64,000 bases of DNA from the NCBI GenBank assembly GCA_030522415.1, contig CM060107.1, positions 8,075,770 to 8,139,769 of the forward strand, written 5' to 3'. This document shows, piece after piece, positions 62,358 to 64,000 of the stretch. A model generated the notes under the pieces. The model saw only the letters and a program-made list of their open reading frames with translations, did not search any database and was not told the DNA's origin. The stretch is from Channallabes apus. Its lineage: Eukaryota > Chordata > Actinopteri > Siluriformes > Clariidae. Each line of letters starts with the position of its first letter. Position 1 is the first letter of the stretch. Position numbers and translations under genes: made by a program.

Positions 62358-63059
62358 GCAATAAAACAAAAAATAAAGGGAAAGCAATAAAATAACTGAA
62401 AGATGAATGAAAGAATAGAATAAAAAGTAGTGTAGGAATAAACCCAAGAGACAAAAATATTACTACAGATTAATTTTATAGAAAGCTCTACAGTAATTAG
62501 GAAAATTGTAGAAAATGGCCAACACTTAACGATTCAACGTACTCCTGAGAGCCGTCTGGAGAAAAGTGTGTAGTGTGTTTTACAAAACAGAATATGTATC
62601 ATAGATACACACAAAAAAAATGTTTTCTTGTGAATTTTTCTATCAGCAAATAAATCTACGAGAAGATGAAAGGTCTGCTAGAGGATGCAGTCAGGTGGTT
62701 GTGACTGTGAGGAACAGCCGAGCTGCTCGGTGCTCTAAAGGTGTTTTAAACCACTAGCTGCTTTGCTCTGGTCCCTCTTCAGTGGACCAGTGTGTAAACT
62801 CGTTCCATCACTCATAGGGTTTTTCTAAAGAGCGGTTTTGAAGCTCAACTGCGTGATCTCTGGTCATCACCATCCTGGCAGGAGCTGACTCCGCCTAAAC
62901 CACAGTTAATCCATAAATGGGCAAATGGGGTGGAGCAAATGGAGACTGGTTGTTGGATGAACCACGCCAGATAGCTGACTAGCTGAAGTGATGTGTAGCA
63001 GACTGCTAGTGGTTTAGCAATGCAGCTGTCACTCTAATTGACCACGCCCCTAATTATAA
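61541..63059 (-). other. KCNK9 intron 1: GT/CA runs and purine-rich tract
   Basis: (GT)n of 79 bp at 61632-61710 faces (CA)n at 61847-61885. From about 61967 to 62190 the plus strand is almost only A and G, with (GAT)n at 62167-62190; A-rich DNA with (AAT)n at about 62330-62356 follows. No gene. Confidence 0.7.
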
Positions 63060-63152
63060 CATTGAGGATGCAGAGGATAGATGTTAGATGGAGGCAGATG
63101 ATTCGCTGTGGCAACCCCTGAAAGGGAACAGCCGAAAGACAAAGAAGAAGAA
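63060..63152 (+). mobile_element. SINE or LINE 3' tail fragment
   Basis: gatgattcgctgtggcaacc, aacagccgaaagacaaagaa: the 3' module also ending the tRNA-Gly SINE at 214-446. No head present. Confidence 0.55.
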
Positions 63153-63732
63153 CATTGACCCCTAAACAGTTTCCAGAAATGGGAACTCTAGCTACAGTAT
63201 GGAGACAAAATACGTTTTTGTAAATACATTTATTTCTGTTGTAAAGTTGGGCATTTAAAAAAGGGGGGGAGGGGTCTATGGGAATTGAGTCACTTTTGGA
63301 GCCAGCCCCTAGTGGTCATTCGAGGAGTTCTACATTTTTGCAATTTCCGCATTGGACGCATTTCAGACCTGGTGGTTAGCCCATAGGCAGGAACAAGAAC
63401 CCAAGTACAGGAAAAAGGTCCCTGTTCTGTACTAGTAAATATTCATGTAAAAGAAATTTCCTCTGCAACATGGAGAAACATGGAACAGGTAGCATTTGCT
63501 CGTAACAGTGGTCAATATCTGGGCAATAAACCAAACAAGAACAACCGAATGCCGAACGGACTTCAAGAGAACATGTCAGGCTATGGGAGATGCCTGGCTC
63601 AAACTTTCAAAGTACTTCTATAAGTTTGTCCGGATTAAGACCGCAAATGAACCGCTCCAGACCATTTCGGACCGAGACCACTCAGGAGTTGAATTCAACT
63701 GGTCTAAACAAGTCAGTGTAAAAACAACCTTC
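63153..63732 (-). other. KCNK9 intron 1, nothing firmly recognised
   Basis: A 90-codon open frame from 63496 lacks any motif I know and runs into repeat D. Not called a gene. Confidence 0.45.
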
Positions 63733-63960
63733 AAGGTCCCATATGTTACTTTTTCTTTAACAAGTTAACACAGGTCTCAGATCTGTTAAGGCTCCAGCTG
63801 AAATACCCCTCAGATTGCATTTTTTTTTCATACCTACCTCTGTTTCACTTCTCACCCAAACGCACCATTTCAGTGTCAGAGTCAAGTAAGAAACTATTGG
63901 CGGGGAATCTTCTCATATGAGGTCACCTTAGAGGGAAAATCTACGTGGCTTGCTGGAACC
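63733..63960. repeat. Dispersed repeat D, second copy
   Basis: aaggtcccatatgttac, tacccctcagattgca, ctctgtttcacttctcaccc and catatgaggtcacctta match the copy at 21170-21420. Non-coding. Confidence 0.6.
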
Positions 63961-64000
63961 GCAGCCAATACATAAATGGAAAACAGACAACAACGAAAAA

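Noticed and set aside
63496..63768. 90-codon frame near the right end
   Set aside because: No recognisable motif, and its end overlaps dispersed repeat D.

Overview
The window is vertebrate nuclear DNA, most likely from a teleost fish. It is AT-rich, with very many CA/GT, TA and TAA microsatellites, several Tc1/mariner-type transposons, tRNA-derived SINEs of fish type, and one GC-rich exon of a two-pore potassium channel. A catfish (Siluriformes) would fit the repeat mix, but that is inference.

The only host gene I can support is KCNK9 (TASK-3) on the minus strand. Its last coding exon is at 15559-16475, with a clean splice acceptor, the second pore loop, M2-M4 and the C-terminal 14-3-3-type tail. 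Exon 1 is not visible. If it lies to the right, as the strand requires, then 16476-64000 (47.5 kb) is all KCNK9 intron 1. The left 15.5 kb is 3' flank with no recognisable gene.

Layout: 1-15.5 kb holds SINEs, a frameshifted Tc1 element (3593-5161), and a LINE fragment carrying a repeat that itself carries a SINE with a perfect target duplication (5897-7348). 15.5-16.5 kb is KCNK9. 16.5-23 kb is intron with a few SINEs and a repeat-poor island. 23.0-26.5 kb is a 38-bp minisatellite. 29.0-31.1 kb is a 5'-truncated LINE with an open reverse transcriptase. 31.9-32.6 kb is a Tc1 relic. 33.7-35.1 kb is a 36-bp minisatellite related to the first. 37.3-38.0 kb is a ~135-bp satellite. 39.3-41.5 kb is an inverted-repeat element and two decayed Tc1 elements. 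42.6-45.2 kb is a dimeric 62-bp minisatellite. 46.3-53.8 kb is a 10-bp minisatellite split by an apparently intact, intron-bearing IS630/Tc1-type transposon (48670-51299, 399-aa transposase in three exons). 56.3-57.0 kb has two SINEs, one with an inverted 5' part. 57.6-59.1 and 60.4-61.5 kb are two arrays of a ~58-bp minisatellite; the first holds long palindromes whose loop is flipped between copies. The right end is microsatellite and purine-rich DNA.

Tandem arrays alone cover nearly a quarter of the window. I see no operon-like system, CRISPR or virus. The points most worth following are the loop-flip palindromes, the intact intron-bearing transposon, the two related CACCC-containing minisatellites, the recurrent GT...CA facing microsatellite pairs, and the SINE with twin-priming-like structure.
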